Assembly (NCBI GenBank): GCA_000635015.1
Contig: JFMR01000114.1
Coordinates: 74,164 to 120,238, forward strand
Origin: Prochlorococcus sp. scB243_498I20
GTDB lineage: Bacteria > Cyanobacteriota > Cyanobacteriia > PCC-6307 > Cyanobiaceae
Length of the DNA stretch: 46,075 nucleotides
Direction: 5' to 3'
In this document: one piece after another, positions 1 through 9,840 of the stretch
How the letters are laid out: every line of letters starts with the position of its first letter
How positions within the stretch are numbered: the stretch's first letter is position 1
Translations under genes and position numbers: made by a program
The notes under the pieces: generated by a model
Told to the model about the DNA's origin: nothing
The model's database searches: none
The model's input: only the letters and a program-made list of their open reading frames with translations

Positions 1-383
1 CCAGTTTTAGAGCTTAGACCTTCTTTAGTTTTTTCAAATGCGATTAGTACTTCATCCCAAATAACATCAGATACTTTTTTCTCTTGGGGTAAATTTTGAG
101 CTTCCCATCTTTTAGCAGCATCAGATAGTGAAACTTTCTTATTAACTACGAGTGGTTTTATAAAATCAATAGCCCCATTAATTTTTGCGATATTAGCTTT
201 TTCCCAATTAATATTTATTGTCTTTGTAAGCCTATTATTTGCAGCCCCTTTGCCCTCGTTAATAACGTAGATAACTTTAGTTCTTCCCGACCCTTCGCCG
301 TTTACACGCCATCCTCGGCCGTGATTAGTGCAGATTAACTTTCTTAAGTCTTGAACCCATGAATCTTTGTTACTGCTTGCCAT
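1..383 (-). CDS. Tyrosine recombinase/integrase of a tRNA-linked island, N-terminal part only
   Basis: The gene starts with ATG at 383 and stays open for 127 codons to the left edge, so the 3' part is outside the window. The visible protein begins MASSNKDSWVQDL. A segment around residues 52-90 (NINWEKANIAKING, then KVSLSDAAKRW) resembles the N-terminal arm/core-binding region of cyanobacterial phage-type tyrosine recombinases, where a 'W' strand motif is followed by 'itL.dA'. The catalytic R-H-R-Y residues would lie in the missing part. The gene sits 130 bp from the 3' end of tRNA-Gly and points away from it, the normal place for an integrase that uses the tRNA as attachment site. The family call rests on this N-terminus plus context. 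A different island protein is possible. Confidence 0.65.
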   Translation of the reverse strand, partial: MASSNKDSWVQDLRKLICTNHGRGWRVNGEGSGRTKVIYVINEGKGAANNRLTKTININWEKANIAKINGAIDFIKPLVVNKKVSLSDAAKRWEAQNLPQEKKVSDVIWDEVLIAFEKTKEGLSSKT

Positions 384-390
384 TTGAAAA

Positions 391-457
391 AGTGCTATTA
401 GTGCATATATTAGTGCAGAATCGATATTATGCACTTACAAACACTTACAAACACTTA
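391..457. repeat. Cluster of short direct and inverted repeats between int and tRNA-Gly
   Basis: TATTAGTGCA occurs at 396-405 and again at 408-417, 12 bp apart. AAGTGC occurs at 390-395. The opposite orientation follows: GCACTTACAA at 431-440, ACACTTACAA at 441-450 and ACACTTA at 451-457, in exact 10-bp register. A further ATTAGTGCA lies inside the recombinase gene at 324-332. The sequence is seen directly. Arm-type integrase sites, excisionase sites or an operator for the recombinase are possible roles and are inferred from position only. Confidence 0.6.
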
Positions 458-477
458 TTTAGAAAATATCGCTAACC

Positions 478-503
478 AATAAAAAACCCTGTATATAACA
501 GGG
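478..503 (-). terminator. Rho-independent terminator of tRNA-Gly
   Basis: Read on the minus strand, the stem CCCTG/CAGGG (499-503 pairing with 487-491) with a 7-base loop is followed by a run of T. It sits about 10 bases after the tRNA 3' end, so it most likely ends the tRNA transcript and insulates it from the recombinase gene. Confidence 0.75.
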
Positions 504-512
504 ATTTAGGGA

Positions 513-584
513 AGCGGATGAAGAGATTCGAACTCTCGACATTCTCCTTGGCAAGGAGATGCTCTACCACTGAGCTACATCCGC
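513..584 (-). tRNA. tRNA-Gly (anticodon GCC)
   Basis: The minus strand reads a 72-nt cloverleaf. Acceptor arms GCGGATG (584-578) and CATCCGC (520-514) pair fully. The D-arm has GCTCAGTGGTAGAGC, the anticodon stem is TCTCC/GGAGA around loop TTGCCAA, and the T-arm contains GTTCGAATC. The anticodon GCC reads glycine GGC codons. CCA is not encoded, so it must be added after transcription. The 3' half is the likely attachment site for the adjacent recombinase gene. The tRNA itself looks intact. Confidence 0.95.
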
Positions 585-646
585 ATAACTTATTTATCCT
601 ATCTCAAAGAAGGGATCAATGATATAAATAATTAAATTTTTTTCAA

Positions 647-1123
647 TTAATTTAAATTTTTTATTAAGGATCCCATCTCAATTGCTTGTAAAGCATAATT
701 CCAACCAAGATTATTTTTAATCCCTGCTCTTTCTAAAGCCTGCTGCATAGTATCAGTAGTTAAAACTCCAAAAATAATTGGAACATTATTTTCATTTGAA
801 ACTTGCGAAATACCTTTACTCGCCTCAGATATAACTACATCATAGTGGGAAGTTTCACCACGAATCACAGCCCCAAGCGCAATTACAACGTCATAACTCT
901 TTTTTTTCATGAGGGTTTTAGCTGCGATTGGTAATTCGAATGAACCTGGAACCCAAACTATATCTACTTGATTGCTTAATTCTGAAGTATCTAAACCATG
1001 TCTTTTTAAACAATCAAGACAACCGGATAGAATTTTATTTGTAATTAAATCGTTAAATCTTGCTATTACAATCCCAACTTTTAAAGTAGAGGCATTAGTA
1101 AAAGAACCCTCAAAAATAGACAT
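647..1123 (-). CDS. ribH: 6,7-dimethyl-8-ribityllumazine synthase
   Basis: This is the penultimate enzyme of riboflavin synthesis. It condenses 5-amino-6-ribitylamino-uracil with 3,4-dihydroxy-2-butanone 4-phosphate in the cytosol, usually as a large oligomer. The 158-residue length is normal. The family motifs GSFELP (pyrimidine binding) and [12 protein letters not shown], which carries the conserved active-site histidine, are both present. The start is the ATG at 1123, giving MSIFEGSF, in line with the short N-terminus of the family. psbZ lies just upstream on the same strand (49-bp gap), so co-transcription is possible. The gene is downstream of neither a visible riboswitch nor other rib genes. 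Confidence 0.95.
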   Translation of the reverse strand: MSIFEGSFTNASTLKVGIVIARFNDLITNKILSGCLDCLKRHGLDTSELSNQVDIVWVPGSFELPIAAKTLMKKKSYDVVIALGAVIRGETSHYDVVISEASKGISQVSNENNVPIIFGVLTTDTMQQALERAGIKNNLGWNYALQAIEMGSLIKNLN

Positions 1124-1172
1124 TAAATTTTACTTAGATATATTAATAGACTCTCACGAAAAGGGGTTAAGT

Positions 1173-1370
1173 TCAAACTAATGAAGAAACTATCCCTGTA
1201 ACAAAAACCAAAACAACCCAAACAGCAGCAATAGAATAAATTTTTCTCCTACTTTCTCGCTGTCCTTCTTCAGTAGAAGGTTGAGTCACATATAAAACGG
1301 GTACTCCAACTACCGCAATTAAAGAAGCAAATAATAGAGCATTTACGAAGAAAAAGTTAACAGCCTGCAT
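1173..1370 (-). CDS. psbZ: Photosystem II protein PsbZ (Ycf9)
   Basis: PsbZ is a small two-helix thylakoid subunit at the periphery of the photosystem II core, needed for stable PSII supercomplexes. The 65 residues fit the family (about 62). Hydrophobic helices cover residues about 3-28 and 44-64, separated by a charged loop with EEGQRESRRK. The 'VGVPVLY' turn and the C-terminal 'VWVVLVFVTGIVSSLV' pattern are typical. Start is the ATG at 1370, with a good -10 box close upstream. The gene is divergent from mutS and co-directional with ribH. Confidence 0.9.
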   Translation of the reverse strand: MQAVNFFFVNALLFASLIAVVGVPVLYVTQPSTEEGQRESRRKIYSIAAVWVVLVFVTGIVSSLV

Positions 1371-1392
1371 AATTCAGTCTTAGGTTTCGAAT

Positions 1393-1398
1393 ATTATA
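1393..1398 (-). promoter_or_regulatory. Candidate -10 box for psbZ
   Basis: The minus strand reads a perfect TATAAT here, 22 bp before the psbZ start codon, predicting a leader of about 15 nt. No clear -35 element is seen, which is common in Prochlorococcus. It lies back to back with a second TATAAT on the other strand. Confidence 0.5.
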
Positions 1399-1403
1399 AA
1401 TAC

Positions 1404-1409
1404 TATAAT
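1404..1409 (+). promoter_or_regulatory. Candidate -10 box for mutS
   Basis: A perfect TATAAT on the plus strand lies about 100 bp before the mutS ATG, predicting a leader near 95 nt. It is separated from the psbZ -10 by only 5 bp. The genome is AT-rich, so chance matches occur; the divergent arrangement supports it. Confidence 0.4.
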
Positions 1410-1510
1410 CTCATGAAAATGATAATTTTTAGAGAAAATTTACATACTTTAGCCACATTAAATGCAAAAAAAAAATTTCTAACTAATATCTATTTAGGAA
1501 TTAAAAAAGC

Positions 1511-4252
1511 ATGCAAGAAGATAAGATAATTCAAAAGAATTTATTTGCGATTGGTAATGATAATAATGAACAAAAAGAAATAACAAAAATTCCAGAAGAT
1601 TTATCTTTGGAAGATTTAAAAAAAGAATCCCAAAAAAGACCCAGACAAAGAAAACATTCAACTAATTTAATAAGTAAATTCAGGACTGATTTAATTTCAA
1701 ATAACAAAAATCTTTGCATCAATGAAGAATCTTATAGCTATAAAACAGTTTCCAAACAGAAATTAACTCCTGTAATGAAGCATTATGTAACTCTAAAAGA
1801 AGAAAATAAAGATAGGTTATTACTTTATAGATTAGGAGATTTTTTTGAATGTTTTTTTGAGGACGCTGTATTAATATCTAACCTTTTAGAAATAACGCTT
1901 ACCAGTAAAGATGCCGGCAAAGAGATTGGTAAGATCCCTATGGCAGGTGTTCCCCATCATGCAATGGAGAGATACTGTGCTGATTTAATTAAAAAAAATT
2001 ATTCTGTGGTTATATGCGATCAATTAGAAAAAAGTTCTGGAAATTATGGGACTCCAATTAAAAGAGGAATAACAAGAATAATTACTCCTGGAACTGTAAT
2101 TGAAGAGGGGATGTTGATAGCAAAGAAAAATAATTGGATTACTGCTATTTACTTATCAGAAGAAAACTCAAATGAATCTTATGAATGGGGTATATCAAAA
2201 GCTGATGTAAGTACAGGAGAATTAATAACTTTAGAAGGCCAATCTCTGTCAAAACTATTTGATGAAATTATTAAATTAGATTCTTCAGAAATCATTGTAG
2301 GAAGCAATGCAGTAAGAAATTTATTAATTAAAGGAAATAGTCAAATTACATATACTGTTTCTCAAGAGACTAATTTTGGAATTAATGAAGCAAACTATCT
2401 AATAAAAAATTATTTCCAAATTGGAAACCTAGAGGGAATAGGACTTAAAAATTTAAACAATGCAACTAGATCACTTGGAGGTTTATTAAATTATTTAGAA
2501 AAAATAAATCCTTCAAATTTAGATAAAGATTCTTCTTTAAAAATCTCATTAGACTTTCCACAAATCCAATATGGTCACAACAAATTAATTATTGATTATC
2601 AAACTCAAAAAAACTTAGAAATCAAAAATACACAACGAGAAAACAATTATGTAGGTTCGCTACTATGGAGTATTGATAGAACTTATACTTGCATGGGTGC
2701 AAGGTGTTTAAAAAGATGGATAGATTCACCACTATTAAACGTTAATGAAATTTATAAAAGACAAAATATAATTACAAACTTTCTTGAATCTAAAAAAATT
2801 CGTACAGATACCCAAAATTTACTTAGAGCAATGGGGGATTTAGAAAGACTTGCAGGTAGAGCTTGTGCAGGTCATGCAAGTCCCAGAGACTTAATTGCAA
2901 TAGCTGAAGGTTTAAAAAAATTGCCTAGATTAAAATCCATAATTGAATTATTTAAATATGATCTCCCAGATTGGACTGATCAATTAAAAAATATTGATGA
3001 AGGACTCTTAGAATTAGCTGATACTATAAGTTTTAAACTAGTAGAAAATCCTCCTCTAAATATTAGTGAAGGAGGCATGATCCACGATGGTGTTGACAAT
3101 ATATTAGATGGTTTACGTAATTTAATGGATGATTACTCTGAGTGGCTAAATAAAGAAGAATTAAAGGAAAGGAAAATTAGCAAAATTTCAAACCTAAAAA
3201 TTCAATTTCATAAAAATTTTGGTTATTACATTTCTATAAACAAGTCAAAAGTTAATTTAGCTCCACAACATTGGATCAAAAGGCAAACACTTACTAATGA
3301 AGAAAGGTATATCACTTCAGAAATTAAAAATAAAGAAAATAAGATTTTCCAAATAAAAAGTAGAGCTTCATCAAAAGAATATGAAATTTTCTGCGAATTA
3401 AGAAATATAGTTGCTGAAAAAACAAAACAAATAAGATCAATCGCAAAATCAATAGCATCTCTTGATGCACTACTTGGTTTATCAATTACTGCAGTAGAAA
3501 ACAATTTTATAAAACCTTCATTAATACCAATTAATGATTCAATGAAAAAAAATAGTACAAAAATTATCGCAGGAAGAAATCCAATTGTAGAGCAATTGTT
3601 AAGTGATAAAAAGTTTGTAGCAAACGATATCTCTTTTGAGGAAAATCAAAAATTAATTATATTAACGGGTCCCAATGCAAGCGGAAAAAGTTGCTTTATA
3701 AGACAACTTGGTTTAATACAAATTCTCACACAAATTGGTAGCTTTGTTCCTGCTAATAATGCTGAAATCAAGATTGCAGATAGGATTTTCACAAGAATTG
3801 GGGCAGTTGATGATCAATCATCTGGACAATCAACATTTATGGTAGAAATGTCTGAAACAGCATCAATTCTAAATCAGGCAACTTCCAGCTCACTAGTTTT
3901 ACTTGATGAGATAGGCAGAGGGACATCTACTTTCGATGGACTTTCAATAGCTTGGTCAGTAAGTGAATATCTTGCAAAAAAAATTCAATGTAATACTATT
4001 TTTGCTACGCACTATCATGAGCTGAATTATTTAAAAAATTCAAATAAGAATATACAAAATTTTCAAGTTTTAGTAGAACAAAATAACGATCAGCTAATCT
4101 TTAGCCACAGGATTATTAAAGGGGGCTCAAACAAAAGCTATGGCATAGAAGCAGCTAAATTAGCAGGAGTTCCAAAAGAAGTTATAGAAAAAGCAAAATC
4201 AGTTTTAAATTCTTTAGAAGAAAATAACAAATTAAATTATAATATTAAGTAA
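1511..4252 (+). CDS. mutS: DNA mismatch repair protein MutS
   Basis: MutS recognises base mismatches and small loops and uses ATP to start repair. The 913-residue protein has an N-terminal extension of about 90 mostly polar residues before the mismatch-recognition domain, longer than in E. coli. The mismatch-wedging F-x-E motif is in GDFFE at residues 109-113, which marks a true MutS1 rather than MutS2. The C-terminal ATPase has Walker A GPNASGKS at about 720-727, then [13 protein letters not shown] and the Walker B segment [14 protein letters not shown], and ends with the helix-turn-helix dimer region. Start ATG at 1511. It is divergent from psbZ. Confidence 0.96.
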   Translation: MQEDKIIQKNLFAIGNDNNEQKEITKIPEDLSLEDLKKESQKRPRQRKHSTNLISKFRTDLISNNKNLCINEESYSYKTVSKQKLTPVMKHYVTLKEENKDRLLLYRLGDFFECFFEDAVLISNLLEITLTSKDAGKEIGKIPMAGVPHHAMERYCADLIKKNYSVVICDQLEKSSGNYGTPIKRGITRIITPGTVIEEGMLIAKKNNWITAIYLSEENSNESYEWGISKADVSTGELITLEGQSLSKLFDEIIKLDSSEIIVGSNAVRNLLIKGNSQITYTVSQETNFGINEANYLIKNYFQIGNLEGIGLKNLNNATRSLGGLLNYLEKINPSNLDKDSSLKISLDFPQIQYGHNKLIIDYQTQKNLEIKNTQRENNYVGSLLWSIDRTYTCMGARCLKRWIDSPLLNVNEIYKRQNIITNFLESKKIRTDTQNLLRAMGDLERLAGRACAGHASPRDLIAIAEGLKKLPRLKSIIELFKYDLPDWTDQLKNIDEGLLELADTISFKLVENPPLNISEGGMIHDGVDNILDGLRNLMDDYSEWLNKEELKERKISKISNLKIQFHKNFGYYISINKSKVNLAPQHWIKRQTLTNEERYITSEIKNKENKIFQIKSRASSKEYEIFCELRNIVAEKTKQIRSIAKSIASLDALLGLSITAVENNFIKPSLIPINDSMKKNSTKIIAGRNPIVEQLLSDKKFVANDISFEENQKLIILTGPNASGKSCFIRQLGLIQILTQIGSFVPANNAEIKIADRIFTRIGAVDDQSSGQSTFMVEMSETASILNQATSSSLVLLDEIGRGTSTFDGLSIAWSVSEYLAKKIQCNTIFATHYHELNYLKNSNKNIQNFQVLVEQNNDQLIFSHRIIKGGSNKSYGIEAAKLAGVPKEVIEKAKSVLNSLEENNKLNYNIK

Positions 4253-4283
4253 ATTTTTGACATTTTTATAAAATAAATACTTT

Positions 4284-4904
4284 TTAAATTGTTTCCCTCA
4301 ATAAGGCGTTAACAGCGGCAGCTGCCATGGCAGCACCTCCTCTAGTTGAATTCAAAACAATTCTAGGAAGATCGGTGGAAATCAGTTTGTTTTTACTATT
4401 TTCTACTCCAATAAAACCAACAGGCATTCCGATAATTAAACTAGGTAAATCTTTTGCATTTTCTAAAATATCAATTAAATAAGTTAACGCTGTAGGAGAA
4501 CTGCCAATAACTACAATAGGAGATCTGCTTCCAGAATTTATAGCGGATAACTCCTTCCAACCTTCACTTAAGCCATATGCAGTTTTAGTTAAGTTTGTAT
4601 TATTTTTTCCAAACCACATTCTAGCGGTGAATACTTTATTCCTAGTGGTATTTTCTGCCATGGATTTTATTGCTGCTGCTGCCATATCGGTATCAGTTAA
4701 AATAGGAGCACCATTTTTAAGTGCCTGAAGACCCTTTTCACAAGCACCTTCACTAAAATTTACAAGATTTTGAACTGTAAAATCCCCTGAAGTATGGACT
4801 AATCTCTCTAAAACTCTTTTTTCCAAATAATTTAGATCATTGGCTGCTAAACGAGATCTTATGAATCTGATGCTTTCCAAAAAAATTGGATGATCTATTA
4901 CCAT
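4284..4904 (-). CDS. cobH: Precorrin-8X methylmutase (cobalamin biosynthesis)
   Basis: CobH/CbiC moves the methyl group from C-11 to C-12 of the corrin ring, producing (co)hydrogenobyrinate. The 206-residue size is normal. The catalytic histidine is in ERLVHTSGD near residue 37, and the family motifs LTDTDMAA, GSSPTAL and GMPVGFIGVE are all present. The start is the ATG at 4904. It stands alone, convergent with mutS and divergent from holA, which fits the scattered cobalamin genes of marine picocyanobacteria. Confidence 0.93.
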   Translation of the reverse strand: MVIDHPIFLESIRFIRSRLAANDLNYLEKRVLERLVHTSGDFTVQNLVNFSEGACEKGLQALKNGAPILTDTDMAAAAIKSMAENTTRNKVFTARMWFGKNNTNLTKTAYGLSEGWKELSAINSGSRSPIVVIGSSPTALTYLIDILENAKDLPSLIIGMPVGFIGVENSKNKLISTDLPRIVLNSTRGGAAMAAAAVNALLRETI

Positions 4905-4962
4905 TAAATTTAATTTGTGTTAGAAGTAATCATAGTTAATATATGGTTTTTATTGAGCTATT

Positions 4963-5964
4963 ATGCCAATACAAATATTATGGGGTAATGATCTAAATGC
5001 TCAAAATACATTTATTCAAAAATTAATTGATAAGGAAGTATCTAAAGAATGGAAAGAAATAAATGTAACTAATTTAAATGGAGATGATGATGAGCAAGTA
5101 AATAAAGCTTTTGATGAAGTTCTTACACCTCCTTTTGGAGATGGATACAGAATAGTTACATTGAAAAATAATCCCATTTTTACTGCCAAAAATGAAGATC
5201 TAAGAACTAAATTTGAAAAAATTCATGACAATATACCTCAAAATACTTATTTCATTTTGCAAAATACAAAAAAACCAGACTCAAGACTAAAGAGTACTAA
5301 ATTTTTACAAAAACTTATCAAAAATAATTTAGCCAAAGAAAAATCATTTTCTTTACCAGAAATCTGGGACTATGAGGGACAAAAAAGATTTTTAGAAGAT
5401 GCAGCAAATGAAATGAATATCAAAATTGATAAAAATGCAGCTGAATTAATTATTGATTCAGTTGGTAATGACAGCTTTAAACTAATAAATGAATTAGTCA
5501 AAGCAAAAACATACCTTTCTGCAGTATCAAGTGATTCGAATTCACAACTTTTTCTTAAAAGTATTGATGTAAAAAAAATATTTAGTGATCATCAATCCAA
5601 TATTTTCAAAATCATTGATCTTCTCTTACAAAAAAATATTAATGAAAGCCTCATTGAAATAAATTATTCTTTACAGAAAGGAGAACCTGCTTTAAGACTA
5701 AATGCAGGTTTAATTAGTCAAATAAGAATTCATACCGTTATAAAACTAGCAGTTAATTCAGGTAACGATAATGCAGAAAAGATTTCTAAACTTGCAGGCA
5801 TTTCTAATCCAAAAAGAATTTTTTTTATTCGAAAAAAAGTCAAAAATGTATCTCAAGAATATTTAATTAAGTTAATGAGTAACTTACTAGATATTGAATC
5901 ATTACTAAAACAAGGTAATAATCCTATAAATGTTTTTACAGATAAATTAATTAATTTAAGTTAA
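4963..5964 (+). CDS. holA: DNA polymerase III delta subunit (clamp-loader wrench)
   Basis: The delta subunit opens the beta sliding clamp during clamp loading. At 333 residues it fits HolA. The N-terminus has the family pattern MPIQILWGNDLNAQ, and as expected there is no functional Walker A. The middle and C-terminal helical domains contain the 'NDSFKLINELVKAKTYL' and 'LNAGLISQIR' type segments used in HolA recognition. Its partner DnaX is encoded at 19491-21248. It lies 39 bp upstream of lysC on the same strand. Sequence conservation in this family is weak, so the call leans on pattern and length. Confidence 0.85.
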   Translation: MPIQILWGNDLNAQNTFIQKLIDKEVSKEWKEINVTNLNGDDDEQVNKAFDEVLTPPFGDGYRIVTLKNNPIFTAKNEDLRTKFEKIHDNIPQNTYFILQNTKKPDSRLKSTKFLQKLIKNNLAKEKSFSLPEIWDYEGQKRFLEDAANEMNIKIDKNAAELIIDSVGNDSFKLINELVKAKTYLSAVSSDSNSQLFLKSIDVKKIFSDHQSNIFKIIDLLLQKNINESLIEINYSLQKGEPALRLNAGLISQIRIHTVIKLAVNSGNDNAEKISKLAGISNPKRIFFIRKKVKNVSQEYLIKLMSNLLDIESLLKQGNNPINVFTDKLINLS

Positions 5965-6003
5965 CCAAATTATAAGTTTAAAAATTTACATTATGATTTA
6001 AGT

Positions 6004-7764
6004 ATGGCTTTACTAGTAAAAAAATTTGGCGGTACTTCTGTAGGTGATATTAAAAAAATTAAAAATATTGCAAGTAGCATTTGTCAAAGTAAAGAAGCAG
6101 GGAATGAAATTGTCGTAGTTGTCTCTGCGATGGGGCAAACTACAGATGATTTAAATTGTTTAGCGGAATCAATTAGTAAAAATCCTAATCGAAGAGAATT
6201 GGATATGCTTCTCTCTACTGGAGAGCAAGTAACCATAGCTCTTCTTTCAATGGCATTAAACGAATACGGAATACCTGCAATTTCAATGACTGGTAGCCAG
6301 GTTGGAATTATTACTGAATCAATTCATGGGAAAGCGAGAATTTTGGATATTAAAACAGAAAGGATCCAAAATTATTTAAATCAGGGTTTTGTAGTTGTCG
6401 TGGCTGGATTTCAAGGAACAACATTAAGCCATACAGGTTCAATGGAAATTACAACTTTGGGTAGAGGTGGTTCAGATACTTCCGCGGTAGCTTTATCAAC
6501 AGCTTTAGGAGCTGAGACTTGCGAAATTTATACAGATGTTCCAGGAGTTCTTACTACTGATCCAAGGATTGTTCCTAATGCAAAACTTTTAGATGAAATT
6601 AGCTGTGAGGAAATGCTTGAACTTGCAAGCGTCGGAGCTTCAGTTCTGCATCCAAGAGCAGTAGAAATTGCTCGCAATTATGGAATTAAATTGTGTGTCA
6701 AATCAAGCCAAAGTGACTCCAGTGGGACTCTTCTAGAAAGTCAAATCCAACCTCTCCCGATAAAAAGAGGAAGCTTAGAATTAACAAAAACAGTAAATAG
6801 TCTTGAAGTATTAGAAAACCAAGCAGTATTCAGTCTCTCAAATATTCCTGATAGGCCTGGTATTGCTGCGCAAATATTTGAAAAACTTTCTGAAGCAAGT
6901 ATCAACGTAGATTTAATAATACAAGCGACAAATGATGGAAATAAAAACGATATTACATTTACTGTTGGTGAATTAGAAGTAAAAAAGACAGCAGAACAAT
7001 GTGAACTTATAACTAGTCAATTAGGGGGAGAATTTAACTTAAAAACCAACATGACTAAATTAAGTATTCAAGGAGCAGGCATTATGGGCAGACCTAGTGT
7101 TTCAGCTGATTTATTTGATACTTTATCTCAAGCAAATATAAATGTTAGGTTAATAGCTACTAGTGAAATTAAAGTCAGCTGTGTAATTGAAATTAATAAT
7201 ATACCAAAAGCTATTAGATTTGTTGCTGAGAAATTTAAGTTATCCGATACACAAATATTTATTAATCCAATCAATGAAAAACAAGATCAACCTGAAGTAA
7301 GAGGAATTGCATTAGATAAAAACCAAGTTCAGGTAAGCTTTAGAAAACTGCCTGATCGTCCAGGTGTAGCAGCATCGATATGTTTAGCATTAGCTGAAAA
7401 TAATTTACTTATCGATACTATTGTTCAATCTGAAAGAATTTCCTCTTTAAAAACTAAGGATATTAGTCTCACAATGAATAAACAAGATAGAAAAAAAGGT
7501 AACTTAGTTTTTGAGGCCTTAACAAAACAATTACCCGGATCATACATTGAAGATGGCCCTGCAATAGCAAAAGTAAGTACTGTAGGAGCGGGAATGGCAT
7601 TTAAAGTTGGGACGGCTGGAAAAATATTTAGAGCATTGGCTGACCAAAATATCAATATTGAAATGATTGCCACGAGTGAAATTAGGACTTCATGTATTGT
7701 CTTAGAAAAAGATTGTGACAAAGCGGTTAATGCGATTCATAATCATTTCGAATTAGAAAAATAA
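6004..7764 (+). CDS. lysC: Aspartate kinase with four ACT domains
   Basis: The enzyme phosphorylates aspartate in the first step towards lysine, threonine and methionine. The kinase domain covers about 1-250 with KFGGTS at residues 7-12, LSTGEQ, and GRGGSDTSA. The remainder holds four ACT-type allosteric repeats; the pattern 'LPDRPGVAA' or 'IPDRPGIAA' opens two of them and 'GAGIMG'/'GAGMAF' the other two. The 586-residue form with two tandem ACT pairs is the cyanobacterial type, expected to be feedback-inhibited by lysine and threonine. asd and dapA, which use its product, lie at 13776-15706. Confidence 0.95.
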   Translation: MALLVKKFGGTSVGDIKKIKNIASSICQSKEAGNEIVVVVSAMGQTTDDLNCLAESISKNPNRRELDMLLSTGEQVTIALLSMALNEYGIPAISMTGSQVGIITESIHGKARILDIKTERIQNYLNQGFVVVVAGFQGTTLSHTGSMEITTLGRGGSDTSAVALSTALGAETCEIYTDVPGVLTTDPRIVPNAKLLDEISCEEMLELASVGASVLHPRAVEIARNYGIKLCVKSSQSDSSGTLLESQIQPLPIKRGSLELTKTVNSLEVLENQAVFSLSNIPDRPGIAAQIFEKLSEASINVDLIIQATNDGNKNDITFTVGELEVKKTAEQCELITSQLGGEFNLKTNMTKLSIQGAGIMGRPSVSADLFDTLSQANINVRLIATSEIKVSCVIEINNIPKAIRFVAEKFKLSDTQIFINPINEKQDQPEVRGIALDKNQVQVSFRKLPDRPGVAASICLALAENNLLIDTIVQSERISSLKTKDISLTMNKQDRKKGNLVFEALTKQLPGSYIEDGPAIAKVSTVGAGMAFKVGTAGKIFRALADQNINIEMIATSEIRTSCIVLEKDCDKAVNAIHNHFELEK

Positions 7765-7771
7765 GTTCTTT

Positions 7772-9811
7772 TTAATTATTTCTTGCCAATTTTTGTCTTA
7801 ATTTTTTGATTCTATCCCTCAAATTTGCTGCTTCTTCAAAATTTAACTCTTTTGCAGCGTCTTTCATTTTAATTTCTAACTTTTCTATTAAGTCAGGCAA
7901 TTCTTCGAGCAAACATTGATTATCACTTGAACTGAGAATTGCGTCAGTTTTGTTATTAACTATATTTATTAAATCTTTAGATAAACCACCAGCATCTAGT
8001 TTTCTGGAAAGTTCTAGAAAAGATAATATTGAATTTTCAATTTTTTTGCCTGCAGGTTTTGGAGTAATACCATTGACTTGGTTATATTTTTTTTGAATAG
8101 TTCTTCTTCTTTCAGTTTCAGATATTGCTCTTTTCATTGAATCTGTAAAGTTATCTGCATAAAGCAAGGCAACACCTTCAACATGTCTGGCAGCTCTTCC
8201 TATTGTTTGAATCAATGACCTTTCTGCCCTCAGAAAACCTTCTTTATCAGCATCTAAAATGGCGACTAAGGATACTTCTGGAAGATCTAGTCCCTCTCTT
8301 AATAAATTAACTCCTACCAAAACATCATATTCGCCCATTCTAAGGTCTTGAATAATTTCAATTCTTTCAATTGAATGGATTTCGGAATGCAAATATCTAA
8401 CTCTTACTTTATTTTCAGATAAAAAATCAGTTAGATCTTCAGCCATTCTCTTAGTAAGTGTTGTCACAAGCACTCTTTGATTCTTTTCAGCTCTAATTCT
8501 TATTTCAGATAACAGATCTTCTACTTGGCCTTCACTAGGTCTTACATCAATTACCGGGTCTAATACCCCAGTTGGTCTTATAACTTGCTCAATAAATTCA
8601 CCATCACATTGATCTAATTCCCATTGACCGGGGGTTGCACTTATAAATAATGTCTGTTTTGATTTTTCCCAAAACTCTTCACATTTTAAAGGTCTATTAT
8701 CTGCAGCACTTGGCAATCTAAAACCATGATCTATTAAAACTTTTTTTCTAGATTGATCACCGTTGTACATCGCATGAAGTTGAGGACATGTTACGTGACT
8801 CTCATCAACTACCAACAACCAATCTTTGGGAAAGTAATCTATTAAACATTCTGGCGGTGAACCTTCCTCCCTACCTGATAAATGACGAGCATAATTCTCA
8901 ACTCCATTACAATAACCAACCTCTTTAAGCATTTCTAAATCATATTTTGTACGTTGTTCTAGACGTTGAGCCTCCAATAATTTTCCTTCATATGTAAATT
9001 TATCGAGTTGAGTTTTTAATTCACTTCTAATTGCACTTATAGCACTCTCAAGTCTTTCTTTTGGAGTCACAAAATGCTTCGCTGGATAAACGCTAACTTG
9101 TTCCAAACTTTCTAGTATTTCTCCTGTAGTAGGGTCAACATATCTAATAGCCTCGACTTCATCACCAAATAACTCAATTCTTATTAATCTATCTTCATAA
9201 GCTGGACCGATTTCTAAAACATCACCTTTAATTCTGAATCTACCTCTAGTAATTTCAATATCATTTCTAGTATATTGATTTTCAACGAGAGACCTCAAAG
9301 AAGAACGTAGATTAATTGATTTTCCCACTTCAAATTTAACTGCAGCTTTTAAATACTCACTCGGTATACCAAGACCATAAATACAACTTATTGAGGCTAC
9401 AACAATTACATCTTTTCTTTCAAATAATGAGCGTGTTGCAGAATGCCTAAGCATATCAATTTCTTCATTAATTGAAGCAGTTTTGGCTATGTAAGTATCA
9501 CTTACAGGTACATAAGCTTCAGGTTGATAATAATCGTAGTAAGAAATGAAGTACTCAACAGCATTTTTTGGGAAAAATTCCCTTAATTCATTACATAGTT
9601 GTGCAGCCAACGTTTTATTATGGGCTAAAACAAGTGCTGGTCTTCCTGTTTGTTGAATTACATTGGCAATGGTAAATGTTTTACCAGTTCCAGTAGCTCC
9701 CAAAAGAGTCTGAAACTGTTTACCATTATTTACGCCTTTAACTAATTTTTTAATAGCTTCTGGTTGATCTCCATTTGGTTCGTAAGGAGCTTGAAGCTTA
9801 TAGTTGTTCAT
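7772..9811 (-). CDS. uvrB: Excinuclease ABC subunit B
   Basis: UvrB verifies DNA lesions delivered by UvrA and positions UvrC for incision. From the ATG at 9811 the protein has 679 residues; a TTG one codon earlier (9814) is possible but not needed. Walker A GATGTGKT lies near residues 38-45. The aromatic beta-hairpin [12 protein letters not shown] (about 91-102) inserts between DNA strands. The DESH helicase motif, QTIGRAAR and a C-terminal UVR motif ([17 protein letters not shown]) follow. It is convergent with lysC (7-bp gap). Confidence 0.96.
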   Translation of the reverse strand: MNNYKLQAPYEPNGDQPEAIKKLVKGVNNGKQFQTLLGATGTGKTFTIANVIQQTGRPALVLAHNKTLAAQLCNELREFFPKNAVEYFISYYDYYQPEAYVPVSDTYIAKTASINEEIDMLRHSATRSLFERKDVIVVASISCIYGLGIPSEYLKAAVKFEVGKSINLRSSLRSLVENQYTRNDIEITRGRFRIKGDVLEIGPAYEDRLIRIELFGDEVEAIRYVDPTTGEILESLEQVSVYPAKHFVTPKERLESAISAIRSELKTQLDKFTYEGKLLEAQRLEQRTKYDLEMLKEVGYCNGVENYARHLSGREEGSPPECLIDYFPKDWLLVVDESHVTCPQLHAMYNGDQSRKKVLIDHGFRLPSAADNRPLKCEEFWEKSKQTLFISATPGQWELDQCDGEFIEQVIRPTGVLDPVIDVRPSEGQVEDLLSEIRIRAEKNQRVLVTTLTKRMAEDLTDFLSENKVRVRYLHSEIHSIERIEIIQDLRMGEYDVLVGVNLLREGLDLPEVSLVAILDADKEGFLRAERSLIQTIGRAARHVEGVALLYADNFTDSMKRAISETERRRTIQKKYNQVNGITPKPAGKKIENSILSFLELSRKLDAGGLSKDLINIVNNKTDAILSSSDNQCLLEELPDLIEKLEIKMKDAAKELNFEEAANLRDRIKKLRQKLARNN

Positions 9812-9840
9812 CAAGCTAGTAGCTAAAGGATATAGCTATA

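Noticed and set aside
972..1181. 69-codon plus-strand ORF opposite ribH
   Set aside because: It is antisense to the conserved start of ribH, with no motif.
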